Positions 22,396 through 33,369 of a DNA stretch of 64,000 nucleotides are shown piece after piece. The DNA comes from Adiantum capillus-veneris. Taxonomy: Eukaryota > Streptophyta > Polypodiopsida > Polypodiales > Pteridaceae. The translations under genes and the position numbers were made by a program. Below the pieces are notes generated by a model. That model worked only from the letters and a program-made list of their open reading frames with translations, ran no database searches and had not been told where the DNA came from. Position 1 is the first letter of the stretch. Each line of letters starts with the position of its first letter. The DNA is taken from contig CM043945.1 of assembly GCA_014529385.2 (NCBI GenBank), forward strand, positions 148,229,241 through 148,293,240, written 5' to 3'.

Positions 22396-22842
22396 ATGCT
22401 GACAAATATTGATGATGTGTTTTTTGATGCACATGAATCTCTATCATTGAAGAGTTCATTGCCTATGAATGGCTGGTCAACAAGTGGTGAGGTGTCACAC
22501 ACCTGGATACTTGATTCGGGTTCTTCTTTGCATGTTACTCTGCATAGAGAGTGGTTTACCACCTATGAAGAGACTATTGGATTTGTCACACTTGGAGACA
22601 GCTATGCATGTGACATCGTGGGTAGCAATGACATTGCTATGGTTATGGAGAATGGCGTACGTTTTGTGATTCACAATGTGCATCATGTCCCAGCTTTGAC
22701 ACACAATTTGATTTTAGTTGGTTGCCTTGATGACTTGGGTTACAAAGTCACTTTCTTTCAGCAATCTTGGCGTATTGCAAAGGGCAACTTGATGGTTACA
22801 CAAGGTTCAAAAGTGGGCTCCCTTTATCTTCTTTATGTGTGA
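22396..22842 (+). pseudogene. copia protease region
   Basis: Retropepsin-type protease that cuts the Gag-Pol polyprotein. The motif WILDSGSSLHVT (around residues 36-47 of this frame) matches the copia D(S/T)G active site, here DSGSS. The C-terminal part has HNVHHVPALTHNLILVGCLDDLGY, the usual block leading to the integrase (shown as VHHVPALTHNLI in the key part). A stop at 22842 separates it from the integrase zinc domain; functional elements read through here. Confidence 0.85.
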
Positions 22843-23240
22843 TCCAGAAACAATGTTCTATCTGCAATTGAGCTGCCAACCATTAGCCGGTTAGGACATA
22901 TGTCCAAGAAAGGAATGGAGTCTCTTTCTCGTTCAGGTTACTTGCCTTCTCTTTCATTTTCTGAATTTCCTTTCTGTGAGCACTGTCACTATGGGAAGCA
23001 AACACGTGCTTCTGATAATGGTTCATTTGAGAAAGAGTGTAAACTTTTAGAGCTTGTGCATAGTGATGTGTGTGGCCCTATACCCACTAGATCTCTTGGT
23101 GGAGCGTCTTATTTTGTCACGTTTATAGACGATGCAATATGTAAAGTCTAGGCTTATGGTATGATCCAAAGATGAGACATTTTCTTGTTTCAATAAATTC
23201 TTATCTAGTGTAGAGACTCAATCTAATTGAAAGCTAAAAT
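22843..23240 (+). pseudogene. copia integrase, N-terminal zinc domain and first catalytic aspartate
   Basis: LGHMSKKGMESLSR and FCEHCHYGKQTR form the HHCC zinc-binding domain (GAG_pre-integrase). ELVHSDVCGPIPT carries the first catalytic aspartate and FVTFIDDA the following strand. A stop after AICKV and a frameshift follow, and the reading is then interrupted by the MITE at 23249. Confidence 0.85.
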
Positions 23241-23248
23241 CTTTGCAC

Positions 23249-23422
23249 CACGGGGGATTCACTAGTAGTAATAGGGGGACGCCACCTACGTGCAACAAAA
23301 TTGCCTTTTTAACCCCTACATACGGGACCCTCCTATGTAAAATCTATCCATTTGGCTTTAGAAAACCCCCCTATTGTACACTCACGTGATACCATACGGT
23401 AACCCTTAGTGAATCCCCCGTG
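23249..23422. mobile_element. 174-bp MITE inserted in the copia integrase
   Basis: Perfect 16-bp terminal inverted repeats, CACGGGGGATTCACTA at 23249-23264 and its complement at 23407-23422. The interior has no coding capacity. Flanking 8-mers are CTTTGCAC (23241-23248) and CTTTGTGC (23423-23430). In the integrase, KSL..CSDNGGEY reads correctly if one 8-bp copy is removed, which supports an 8-bp target duplication. Eight bases fits hAT-type transposition; the TIR start is not a classical hAT one. A reverse-oriented relative is at 37721-37843. Confidence 0.9.
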
Positions 23423-23424
23423 CT

Positions 23425-23871
23425 TTGTGCTCAGACAATGGTGGAGAGTACATTTCCAAGGAGTTTGCAGGTTTCTGTTCAGGAAGGGGAGTTAAGCATG
23501 AGTTCACAACTCCTTACACCACTGCACAAAATGGTGTCGCTAAGAGGATGCATAGGACCATCCAGGAGAGTATTATGTCTATGATTTCACAAGCTAATTT
23601 GACCCACGATTTTTGGAATGGAGCACTTTATACGATGGTTTACTTGATCAATAGATCGCCACATGCTTCTTTACAATTTAGTGTGTCTGAGGAATTATGG
23701 TCAGGACATAAGTTGTCTTTTAACAAGCTCAGGACATTTGGTTGTGAGGCTTATGCACATGTGCCTAAAGAGCTTCATGGTAAGCTTGATCCCAAATCTA
23801 CGAAATGGATCTTTATAGGCTATAGACAAGATGGTCAATTTGGGTATTGTTTATGGGATCTTGAGAGTTGA
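23425..23871 (+). pseudogene. copia integrase, catalytic core C-terminal part
   Basis: CSDNGGEYISKEF carries the second catalytic aspartate. The third catalytic residue, glutamate in the family motif NGVAERMNR, is lysine here (AQNGVAKRMHRTI). NRSPHASLQFSVSEELW and the FIGYRQDGQFGYCLWD end are family-typical. The ORF is open for 148 codons but the enzyme cannot be active. Confidence 0.9.
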
Positions 23872-24120
23872 TCAATTATCTGTAACAGTGATGTAGTCTT
23901 CAATGAGACTAAGATGCATAAACAGCTAGAGAAAGAGGTAGAATCTTGGAAAGTGATAATTTTTAATGTATCACCACCTTTGCAGAAATCTCATGAGCCA
24001 GTTATGCCGCAAATGAATACTCTATCACTGGAGAAACTGAGCAGGCTAGTACTAGTCAGTCGAGAAGGTCTAAGAGAGCCTCAAATCTGCCATACCATTT
24101 TGTTCTTGGCCTAGATTTTG
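23872..24120 (+). pseudogene. copia integrase-RT linker
   Basis: The frame carries CNSDVVFNETKMHKQ after a stop, matching the conserved RDVVFNE linker block, then poorly conserved sequence. Several stops and a frameshift to the RT frame. Confidence 0.65.
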
Positions 24121-24122
24121 TA

Positions 24123-25150
24123 TTGCTGATAGATAGTGGTGAGAGGTCTTGTTGCAAAGAGGCCATGCTAGCCAAGGATAAGACTCAGTGGGAGCTTGTG
24201 ATGAAAAGTGAGTTGTCTAGTATTCAAAAAAAGAAAACTTGGGAATTGGTTCCATTGCCAAAAGGTAGGAGAGCACTACCTTGTAAATGGGTTTACAAGA
24301 AGAAGATTGCATCCAGTGTTGAGAACTACAAAGCTCGTTTAGTGGCCAAAGGTTTCAAGCAAGAATATGGTATAGATTTTCAAGAAATCTTTTCTCCAGT
24401 GGTCAAGATGAAGACATTGAGAGTGTTGCTTGGTTTGGCTGCCATTGAAGATTTGGAGCTTGAGCCAATGGATGTCATTACAACTTTCTTACATGGAGAT
24501 CTCGATGAGGAGATTTATATGCAGCAACCTGAAGGGTTTGTGTTAAAGGGAAAGGAACATTTAGTCTGTAAGCTTCTGAAAAGTCTCTATGGCTTAAAGC
24601 AATCATCCAGACAATGGTATCAAAAGTTTGATACATTTATGCGTTCCCAAGGCTATAAGAGTAGTACTGAGGATCCATGTATTTATGTGAAAAGACAACC
24701 CAATGGACATCTAATTATGCGTATTCTTTATGTGGATGACATGCTCATTGCTGGTCATTCAAAGAAGGAAATTGTTGGCCTAAAAATGAAGCTAAAGAGT
24801 TAGTTTGACATGAAAGATTTGGGAAATGCAAATCACATTTTGGGTATCCGCATTACTCAAGATCATAAGAAGAGATTGTTATACTTATCTCAAAAGGATA
24901 TGTGCATAAAGTTCTTGAGAGTTTCAACTTGCAGGAAGGGAAGGCAATGAGTATCCCATTGCCTGCATATTTGAAACTTAGCAAGAACGATTGTCCCAAA
25001 TCTGTTGAGGAAAAGCCTACAATGGCTAAGGTTCCTTATGCTTCAGCTTGTAGCAGTATCATGTATGCCATGGTGGCTACGAAACTTGACATTGCACATG
25101 CAGTGGGAGTTGTCAGCAAACTTATTTCTAACCCTGGTAAAAATCATTAA
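24123..25150 (+). pseudogene. copia reverse transcriptase
   Basis: Reverse transcriptase that copies the element RNA. The frame 24123-24803 shows CKWVYKKKIA, ARLVAKGFKQEYGIDFQEIFSPVVK (key part GFKQEYGIDF), TFLHGDLDEEIYMQQPEGF, LYGLKQSSRQWY and the active site YVDDMLIAG with both aspartates intact. A TAG at 24801-24803 ends it where functional elements continue with FDMKDLG; the rest follows with LGIRITQD and another shift, then 24902-25150. This is the best-preserved domain of the element. Confidence 0.95.
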
Positions 25151-25685
25151 GATGTTGTCAAGTGGATTCTTAGATACTTGAGTGGCACAACACTGGATAG
25201 TTATGCTATGTTCGTGGAGATCTATCCATCAAGGGATATGTGGACAATGATTATGCAGGCTGTGTTGATACACATAGATCAATGAGAGGTTGGATCTACA
25301 AATTTGTTGGTTCTGCTATCTCTGGAGGCCCGTTCTTCAAGATTGTATGTCAATTTCCACTACAAAGATTGAGTGTGCTGCTTTGAGTGAAGCATGCAAG
25401 GAAGCTATATGGCTTGATCGCCTAGTGGGAGATCTTGGATTGGAGCATAAATTGCTAGTTCTTCACTGTGACACTCAGAGTGCTACATTTTTAGCCAAGA
25501 ATCCGGTGTTTCATTCAAAAACAAAACACATTGATGTGTGGTATCACTTCACTTGGGACTGCTTGGCAAACAAAAATCTTGACTTGCTGAAGATTCATAA
25601 GTCAGAGAATACAACGGATGCACTCACAAAAAATCTCTCCAACCATCAGTTTCAGCACTGTCGTGAGTTGATGGGCATTGGGTGA
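25151..25685 (+). pseudogene. copia RNase H
   Basis: Degrades the RNA strand of the hybrid. WILRYLSGTT at the start, then GYVDNDYAGCVDTHRSM (first catalytic aspartate region DNDYAG) and, after a frameshift near 25330, STTKIECAALSEACKEAIWL (normally STTEAEY, so E-A-E reads K-I-E). CDTQSATFLAKNPVFHSKTKHIDV follows and DALTKNLS closes the polyprotein. Ends 60 bp before the polypurine tract. Confidence 0.9.
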
Positions 25686-25745
25686 GATGTAGTCTTCCTC
25701 ATTGATTCTTTCTTTTGGCCTCCCACATTGGCCATCAAGTGGGAT

Positions 25746-25967
25746 TGTTGGGTTTGCTGGCCTGTGTTCGGCCGACCGTCACTAACTCTCGTCACTAACT
25801 CACTTACAATTTCTTTTGATCCAACTGTATAGATAATACATTCGAGCCAGACACACTATCTCGATATAGTGTGTGATGTGTAGGAGGGCAAGTCTCACCC
25901 TCACTTGTGTCTGCGTACTCTCTTCTCTCTTGCACTCTCTCTTCTCGCTCCTACACTCGATGCAACA
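25746..25967 (+). repeat. copia 3' LTR
   Basis: 222 bp, preceded by the purine tract AAGTGGGAT. It contains a 14-bp tandem duplication of GTCACTAACTCTC absent from the 5' LTR, which explains most of the length difference. Confidence 0.95.
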
Positions 25968-25972
25968 CAAAG

Positions 25973-28547
25973 TGCTCAACGAGCTTGTCTTTACAACTCA
26001 TCAATTAGAGCTACATTGAGGAAGATATGATAGATTGAAGCTGGAATGGTTTACAGATCCGTATTGGATTGGATAGCTATTGATGAAGTCAAAGTTGGTA
26101 TGATTGCATGGTCGTGAGGTTCTCATCTTGTGGAGAGCATTGATGTTTTTAGATCGACAATCAGAGTTTGGATCGGCGAGATATTGCGAGTTAACACTAG
26201 TTATGTAATTGGACACTTAAGTGTCCTGAGACACTAAAGTGTCCTGTTTTCTCACCAAGTGTTGGCAATTTATTTGTCAAGCTAGAAAGGAGTTTTTTAC
26301 ACCTTGCTTCTACCATAGGTTGGTTATGAGGGAAAGAAAACACTGGATTTTTCTCCATGTCAAAATACAATTTGTATGGAGAGAATTTTGGTAAGGTCTA
26401 AGTCATAAATTTTAGTAAATTTTCAAGTTGTTTTGCCAAAAAAATCATAAAATTCTTCTATCTTTTCATAGAGATAGCCTTTTTTATGTTTATAAAAGCC
26501 AAGTGTTAGCACTTAGAGCTACAAAACAATGGAATGCACTTCAAAGACAAGTTTCCAAGTCACACGCAAGTTATAGACATAGTTTCAAACTTGAGCACCT
26601 GCTGAATAAGAGCATAATTTTGGTCTTCCAAGGGTCCCCTCATGAAATTGATACTATTCTAGTGCAGTTTGACAACTACAAATGACTTTATATGTTTAAA
26701 CCAAGAAACTACGTATTTTTTGGGCTCCCTAACTCAATTAAATCTCGTTGCTTGAACTCTATCTTGAATTTTTTATCGTGCAAAAATTCTTGAAAATATT
26801 GAGTTCTCCATAATAACATTGAAACCAAGGTTTTAGGCACCCCAATTGTGTATGTGACATGTACTTTGATACATTTAGTTGATCTATATAGAAAGTTTGA
26901 TATTATTTGAGGTTTTGAATGCTTATTTCTCAAGAATGAAAATATCAAAAATTTCTCTTATGCAATTTTGAATATTTAAAATGATCCAATAATTGTTGCA
27001 TACCAAAGCCCTTATACTTTCCACCTTGAGTCCACAATGGAAAGGGCAAGGAATGTATCACTTTCTAAAACTCACAAATACGTCAAAAACATATTAATCT
27101 TTGCATACAACGACATGCTTGAAATGGCCATATCAAACACATGGAACTTTCCATTATTTTATATCCTCCAAAGTCAAATTTTTTGCAAATAAAACTTTCA
27201 ACCATCTATATAAAAATTGTGGAAAAGTCACCTAAAATTTTCTACAAGGTCCCTTCATTTTGTCTTGCACTTATAAAATCGATTTCTTCAAAGCATCAAT
27301 TGCAGTCTTACGAGGGTCAACTTGATGAGTATAGTTCTTGATCATGGTAGATTCTAAAATGCACGGTTAAATTTTTAAAAGACCCTCTAGCTAACATATT
27401 TAATCATATCAGGAGGGTTTTCTTAAATAAATTGTCTATTGCATGTAGCATTTAATTTAAATTTGTAAAAAAAGGACATTCAAGTGTTTTGTTTTGGTAC
27501 CAAACTAGTGTTAAAGCTTGTGCCACTCCACAAGCGATGTAGTTCCAGATGGATTTTCCCAATATTTGTTGCATCAATTGGTGGACCCAATGAAGTCAAA
27601 AAGCGGCAAGCTCAAGGAAGATTAAGTTGGAAACTACATCTTTTATGGAGCTTTTATGGCTCAGAAATTGGAATGTCAGGCATCAAATTGCAGAGGGTTG
27701 AAGTTGATGAAATAAAAAGGGAGATTTTTTAAGTTTTGAATGAATTTTGGTGGGATTTTTCAAGCCTCAAGAGGTCGGGGGCCATAAAGCTGCCACATGG
27801 CATGTTATTTAACCACATGTGGGTGTAGGATGCAAAATGTTAGGGTATTTGATGCATAACAAGCGCCTATTTGGGACTGAGATTGTGAGCTCCATGAGCT
27901 ATGGGGAGCTGCCTTGGCACTATGTGTGCGCCCGTGTGGGCGGACCTAGCTAATGACAGCCATGGTTTTGGATGTGTTGGATGGTGAGACCATTTTTGAC
28001 TGTTGGTGGTAGCTCACAAACACGTGTGCTAATGTGGTAGTTGGAGAAGAGATGATTGTAGTGCCCGTATGGCCCCTATACTTTTGAAGGAAAGGTTTGG
28101 AAGAACCAACGGCGCTGTTGGTGCTCCAATAAAGAAAAGAAGTTGCTCATATGGGATTTGAGAGGCAAGCTGGCCATAAATAGCAAGAGGAAGGTTGTGC
28201 ATGTGAAGGAAGCCAATATTAGAGAGAAAAGTTGATGAAGGACACACACACCCATAGAAAAAAAGGGCAATTTTTTTTTGAGTTTTGGGGAGTTATAGGT
28301 TTTTGGCAAGGAAGGAGAGACAAGGGGGGTTCTTTTGAGAGCTCTCACCACAACAATTGAAAGAAGTGCGAGCAAGGCAATTTTGCAATCAGAAAGGGAT
28401 GGAAGGGAGCTCTTGGAAGATGAAGAGAGGAGAGCAACAAAGGAGAGCTTTACCTTCATCATCATGAGCTCTATCTCATTTGTCGGGCGCTCTTAATCAT
28501 CATCGAGTGTTTGAATACAAATTGTGCTAAGCTAGTTGGGCTTAAAC
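25973..28547. other. non-coding stretch, no gene recognised
   Basis: Resumes the sequence interrupted by the copia. AT-rich to 27.4 kb; the part at 28.2-28.45 kb is purine-rich like a retroelement leader. ORFs of 60-129 codons exist but have no recognisable domain. A perfect 16-bp palindrome lies at 26211-26226. Confidence 0.5.
26211..26226. other. 16-bp palindrome with adjacent imperfect copy
   Basis: GGACACTTAAGTGTCC is self-complementary and is followed within 3 bp by GACACTAAAGTGTC, a near-palindrome of the same words. Confidence 0.85.
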
Positions 28548-28635
28548 TCTTCGTCAAGGAGCTTAAACTCCTTAATCTATCATTAATTTATTTAACGGTG
28601 TTGTTAATGGCACCGCCTTGGCAATCGAGTGTCGA
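28548..28635. repeat. dispersed repeat block shared with 13905-13985
   Basis: GAGCTTAAACTCCTTAATC, TTTAACGGTGTTGTTAATGG and CACCGCCTTGGCAATCGAG follow the same order as in the other copy. Confidence 0.6.
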
Positions 28636-28957
28636 TTCTCTTCCGTGTTATCAAATTCAATTGTTCTTGTGCTTTGTCTCCATTTCAAAGAGGTTTTAGT
28701 CTAATGTGCGGTGTTGTACATCTTCTCCCTCTCTCTTTTCCCAAAGCTAACAACCTAGTGCTGACCTGATCACCTTCTGAACACCTATCCCCGACAACAC
28801 TAGGTCAAAGTTGGTGACATATGCTAGAGAGAGGTTGCCACGTGTTTTCTTTCTCTTTTTGGCACCTTAGTTTAAGGGCTCTGAAGGGTCATAATATGGC
28901 AGGGTTGATATAAGTCAAAGTCAGCAACAACAAGGTGAGGTTTAGATGAGTTTTCAC

Positions 28958-29165
28958 ACTTTTCAATGCACCAAATAGACCCAATCATTCTGCTCTTCCC
29001 AAATCATAGCCTTCCACACACACACAACCTCCATCTATCTCTCTTTGCACGACAAACTTTGGGGGGCGGGGGGGGGGGGGGGGCACACACGCTGACCCAC
29101 GCCCGGAAACACACACACACAAGTAGAGAAGACAAAGGGGAAGGGGGAATCAATGTCAAGAGACA
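28958..29165 (-). repeat. terminal direct repeat, left copy
   Basis: Matches 33197-33369. It contains an expanded G tract (about 29060-29082) where the right copy has only seven G. Confidence 0.7.
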
Positions 29166-29520
29166 GCAATGATGGCTTTCTTTGCATACACACAACCGTT
29201 TACAACCAATCCTGAGCCGACACAACCCTCGGCCAAAAAATGCTATTGGCAAAAAGCACAATGGCCAAAAAGCCCTTTGAAAATCACATTCACCTCCTTT
29301 TATAGGAGTGGCTAAAAGAGTCAAAAAAGAAAAGAATGGGAGTTTCCCAACTCGTGCAGTTCAACTTCAACTCCTTATAGAAAGTTTTTTTAGTTGCATA
29401 CACTTGGACTATCCCTTTTTAGAAGCCCTTGCATGGTGGACGCTTCGTATTGTCTTCTGTCCACTTTACTCACCCTTTGGCATATGGCACCCCGTTGGGG
29501 GATCTTTGAACACACACACA

Positions 29521-29521
<1 letters not shown>

Positions 29522-29595
<74 letters not shown>
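29522..29595. repeat. (CT)n microsatellite
   Basis: About 37 uninterrupted CT units preceded by ACACACACAC. Confidence 0.95.
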
Positions 29596-29597
<2 letters not shown>

Positions 29598-29712
29598 AGC
29601 CAGCTATTGTGGGACACCTCCCCTTACATGCTTAGGACCACCGTTGGGGATCTCTCTCTGCCTCTTATTTCATGGGACATGTCCCCTCCTCCAGAGCACT
29701 AGCGAGGTTGCT

Positions 29713-29742
<30 letters not shown>
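29713..29742. repeat. 30-nt G homopolymer
   Basis: Uninterrupted G run followed by TGCGTGCTTGC; a second short G run lies at 29767-29773. Confidence 0.9.
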
Positions 29743-29743
<1 letters not shown>

Positions 29744-29749
29744 GCGTGC

Positions 29750-31400
29750 TTGCTTGTCTTCAAAAAGGGGGGGTGCAGGATTGGCTGCTTACGAATTGCC
29801 ATGTCATCTTCATCTCCGCTGCCGCTCTTCTAGAGCCACCGAATGCCGCCAGCCAAAACTGCCCGGCACCGCCTGACTATGCCAACACGCATGGCCTACA
29901 CAACGCCGCTAGAGGGCCGCCGTCTCCAAGCACTAGGGAGAGATCTCTCTTGCCTTCACACTCCCAAATGGGGTGCCCACTGTGGTTCTTATACTCTTGC
30001 ATCTCATACGAGATTCTAGAAAACTTCTCTTTTTTTGATATTTTTAAGCAAGTGCCACTTGCTGCTCCAAAGTCAAAAACCCTAGCCGTAAGACCCGACA
30101 AAAAGCTTATATTGCCGGCTTGGTGCTACATAATCCTCATTGCCTCTTAACTTCTTCAAGCCTGCTATCCGAAACCGTAAAACCCGACAAAATCCTTGCA
30201 TATCCCCCATCATCAAATGCTCCCAACTTTTACCAGAGCGTAACTCCGCGCTCGAGTACTCGTTTTTTGAGCCGTCTGTTCTTGCTATCTCCATACATCA
30301 TCCATTACCTTCTTGAACCTTGCTGAGGCCCAAAAAGTGCCAGATGGCACATCCTTCAATGCGGACAAGTGGGCACAGACCCCGACAAAACTTCAAAGGA
30401 CCATAACCGACAATCCGTAGCTTTGATCTGCAATCCGAAAACACAACCATGATCCATAATTTAAGCACTATGTGCCTATACATTGACATCCACTTGGGCC
30501 ACCTGTCCCTAGCTGACCTGCCCAACGAGGATTTGCAATGCAGTGCACCTTCAAACTCAAATATCTCGGGCTCCGTATTTCTGTTTGATGAGCCGTCTGG
30601 ACCTGCTCCTTCAGCACTTCAAGCTCTACATTTCTAGGCAAAGAGACTGCACATTGCACCTTCTTCATTTGCTACCCAAATTAGCCTCTTTTGGATCCCT
30701 TCTTGGCCTATACACTATCAGCCGTACATATCCGTTGCTACCTGTTTGCCCATGATCTTCATAGCTGCTCTTTCCCTTTGCCATGCAATGTCTAGCCTGC
30801 ACATACCTGCCCATGCCATCTTCTATGGTCAACCAACTTTGGTTGCATCATCATTGCCCACCCCCCAATTGAGCATTCATGCTCAACCAGAAAAGAGCTT
30901 TATTCCACTTCTAATTGTAAAACCTGGCACACAGTATGAGAAAATCAAAACCATATATACATAGTTTTATTGTAGCCTACTACCAAACCTTCAAGTGGGT
31001 TGTCCCACCCCCCGCATCACATAACTTTCACCTGGATCAAATATCTGCCAATGGTGTCTGCCACCCATTTGTAGCATCACCCCATAGTGTTGCACTACAG
31101 CACATAGACCATCATGTGTGTAGGCTACCCATAGCCTACCTTCAACACTCCATGCATCCCTCCATAAACAAGCATCCACTCCATACCAATAGCACCAAGC
31201 ATACTAACATCCCAAAAACATATACCTGACAACAAGCTCAAACACATGTCTGACCCTCCCTCCCAACCAAGTAATGTGGAGGCCTCAACCATAGACCCCT
31301 GCACATGTTGAACCATCCACCACATAGCTGTATCTATCATCATATTCATCAAACATAGCTCACATACCTTCAATGGAAGCAAGACCACCTCCTAGGATTC
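29750..31400. other. non-coding part of the gag-only element (3' region)
   Basis: CA-rich sequence without protein similarity. Phrases ACCCGACAAAA, GAGCCGTCTG and CCATAACCGACAATCCG recur at 30090-30430 and 30585-30600, in the style of gypsy long untranslated or LTR regions. The open frame 29308-30150 (+) is driven by CT and G simple sequence and is not a gene. Confidence 0.45.
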
Positions 31401-31519
31401 TACTTTATCCACCATTGGACATGTCTGTTGCATCAGAATTTCCACCATCCTTGGCAGCCCAACATCTTCTTTCTCAATACACTCGATTCCAGCATCATCA
31501 AGACCTCGTCTGCAACTAG

Positions 31520-31822
31520 CTACTCTTCAAGGTCAGTCAAATCCACTTGCCTGTCAGCTTCAACTTTTTGTGCTTCAATCACCTCTTCTGCTGCTGCATC
31601 ATGCTCTGCCAAGGTAGAGAGAAATTCTCCCAACACTGCATCCTCTTGGTCATCATCCTTGGGTAGGGACACTTCATCCCTTGTGACAAGAATTTGCACC
31701 ATCTCTATGTGCATAAATCCATTTGTAGGCATAGACTCCTCCACTTGGTCTCCATCAAGCACATCCGCTCGTTCTGTTCCTTGCTCTTCTTGAACAGGGG
31801 CTACCACCATATCATCAAACAC
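31520..31822 (-). pseudogene. acidic C-terminal part of the gag-only element's ORF
   Basis: 100-codon frame rich in D, E and V (PVQEEQGTERADVLDGDQVEE, shown as its first part) with DEVSLPKDDDQEDAVLGEFL and EEVIEAQKVEADRQVDLTDLEE-like charged helix. No known domain. It lies downstream of the gag core on the same strand and may be its continuation. Confidence 0.45.
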
Positions 31823-32197
31823 ATAATAAGGTAGCTTTACCTTTAGCAGCTCAAGTTCATATGACTCTATCTCCTAGCCATAGGATGTGGACACATCCGC
31901 TCTACCCTCCTTGCTTGTCTCCCAGCAACTCGAGCTTGTCAGCAACTCGAGCTTGTATCTTCATCATCACCGGCATCATATACCGACTCCGTATCTACAT
32001 CTTCATCCGCCTGCTGCTCCACAAACTCTTGACCATCTTCATGACTTTGCTCAATTTATCCATCTGCTTCTGAACCCTCGATATATGCAACCTGATTGCA
32101 CTCCACTTCTTTTTCATACAAGAATTTCACAAGAACAGGATTTACCTATTTAATCCGCACTAGAACCTCAACATCTGCTACTGCTTTTGCACCTTGG

Positions 32198-32975
32198 TTA
32201 ACCTCGACATGGGGCTTCTCCTCGTTGACAAGCTCGTCCACCCTCGGCACATGCACACCACAAACTAGAAATCTCCAAGGAACATAACCAACCATAGGCC
32301 CTACCTCCATAGGCTCTGCACTTCGAACAACTAGAACCACCTTTGGTTGGGCGGACCAGAGAACACTCTGATACTACCGCAATAGGCACATAATTTGCAC
32401 GCTTCACCACGCCCAAGTCTAGCTTCTGCTTTATCTTTTGGCTCCTCATCTTGGCCAGATAGACCATGTCTTTATATGTATCCGCACCGTCTTCCACCTT
32501 TTCTTTAATCCTTGGATGTAAGCACTCTAACAGCTTTGACAACTTCAAATACTGATTGATTTTTACCTTAACAGCAACCTCTAACTACGTCCAACAAGCT
32601 TCAAACTGTTCAAGGAAAATGACAAAATATTTACTTACATCTTGGCGTACCGCCTTCAACTTTGCACCAGCTTCCTCTACAGTAATCACCTCTTGAAACC
32701 GCTCCAAAAACTGACTTTGTAGCTCCTACAATGATCCTCAATCACTGCTCTTTAAACCATCAAACCAAATCTTGGCTCATCCACACATCAACAACGGCAC
32801 CGTTTGCAGCTTCTCTGCATCCATCAACATGTACATCAACAACAACCATAACTCAAAATATGCTAACCAGTCCTCGGGATCTTCAACACCCATAAATATG
32901 GTGCCAAAACTTGGCTCCACCATCCCTACCAGCTTCAAAATCGGCCACCAAACACTTTGACCCTCAACCAATTGC
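32198..32975 (-). pseudogene. gypsy-type gag (retrotrans_gag) of the gag-only element
   Basis: The upstream piece (32777-32971) has MGVEDPEDWLAYFEL and MDAEKLQTVPLLM, matching the gag start pattern G(N)EDPEDWLxHFE..DAEKL. A stop then separates it from the part where the WF block is expected. The piece at 32198-32548 has LECLHPRIKEKVED, TYKDMVYLAKMRSQKIKQKL, the usual end of the capsid domain (GLxPxIKxKV..TYxEAVxxA). It turns cysteine-rich afterwards (CSKCRAYGGRAYGWLC), perhaps a decayed zinc knuckle. Stops break it. Confidence 0.65.
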
Positions 32976-33196
32976 TTTGTCGGCTACCAAACATTGCTTC
33001 AAACCTCAAATTGAAGCATCAACCAACTCCTCAGTGGGGGCACCAGAAGATGGAGAGGGGAACACACCCAACACACAACAGAAAGCCTCACTATAGCCCA
33101 GGGTTTACACAATGCCCCAATCCAATACAGTTCACCTTCAAAACTTGACACTATTCGCAAGAAAACCACCACCTGTACACAACCATACGCACACAC

Positions 33197-33369
33197 GCTT
33201 TCAATTCACCAAATAGACCCAATCATTCCACTCTGCTCAAATCACACCCTTCCACATGCACACAGCCTCCCTCTATCTCTCTTTGCACGACAAACTTTGG
33301 GGGGGCACACACGCCCAAAAACACACGCACACAAACAGAGAAGAGAAGGGGGAAGGGGGAATCGACACG
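33197..33369 (-). repeat. terminal direct repeat, right copy
   Basis: Same order as 28958-29165. If the element is minus-sense this is its 5' end. The satellite starts immediately after GGGGGAATCGACA. Confidence 0.7.

Larger units (their letters stand above)
20584..25967 (+). mobile_element. Ty1/copia LTR retrotransposon, complete but inactive
   Basis: The element has LTRs 20584-20795 and 25746-25967 and a perfect 5-bp target duplication CAAAG at 20579-20583 and 25968-25972. A degenerate tRNA-Met primer site follows the 5' LTR and AAGTGGGAT precedes the 3' LTR as polypurine tract. Coding order is CCHC remnant, protease, integrase, RT, RNase H, which is the copia order. The LTRs differ by roughly a tenth of positions (estimate by eye), so insertion is old. 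Stops, frameshifts, a MITE in the integrase and a lost catalytic glutamate make it dead. The capsid part of gag is not recognisable. Confidence 0.95.
28958..33369 (-). mobile_element. gag-only (non-autonomous) gypsy-like LTR element, boundaries approximate
   Basis: A direct repeat of about 170-210 bp occurs at 28958-29165 and 33197-33369: both have CCAAATAGACCCAATCATTC, CTCTTTGCACGACAAACTTT and a G-rich tract, then a GA-rich end. Between them the minus strand encodes a gypsy-type gag (31.5-32.97 kb) and no recognisable pol. This fits a terminal-repeat gag element, but LTR ends (TG..CA) and target duplication were not found, so the repeats could be part of longer LTRs. The right block ends where the 75-bp satellite begins. 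Confidence 0.5.

Noticed and set aside
28076-28465. 129-codon minus-strand ORF with hydrophobic stretches
   Set aside because: Leucine/serine-rich translation of purine-rich leader-like DNA; no signal-peptide plus domain architecture and no homologous copy.
29308-30150. 280-codon plus-strand ORF, the longest in the window
   Set aside because: Its middle is translated (CT)n and a G run (SLSLSL, GGGGG). The rest has no domain, and it overlaps the non-coding part of a minus-strand element.
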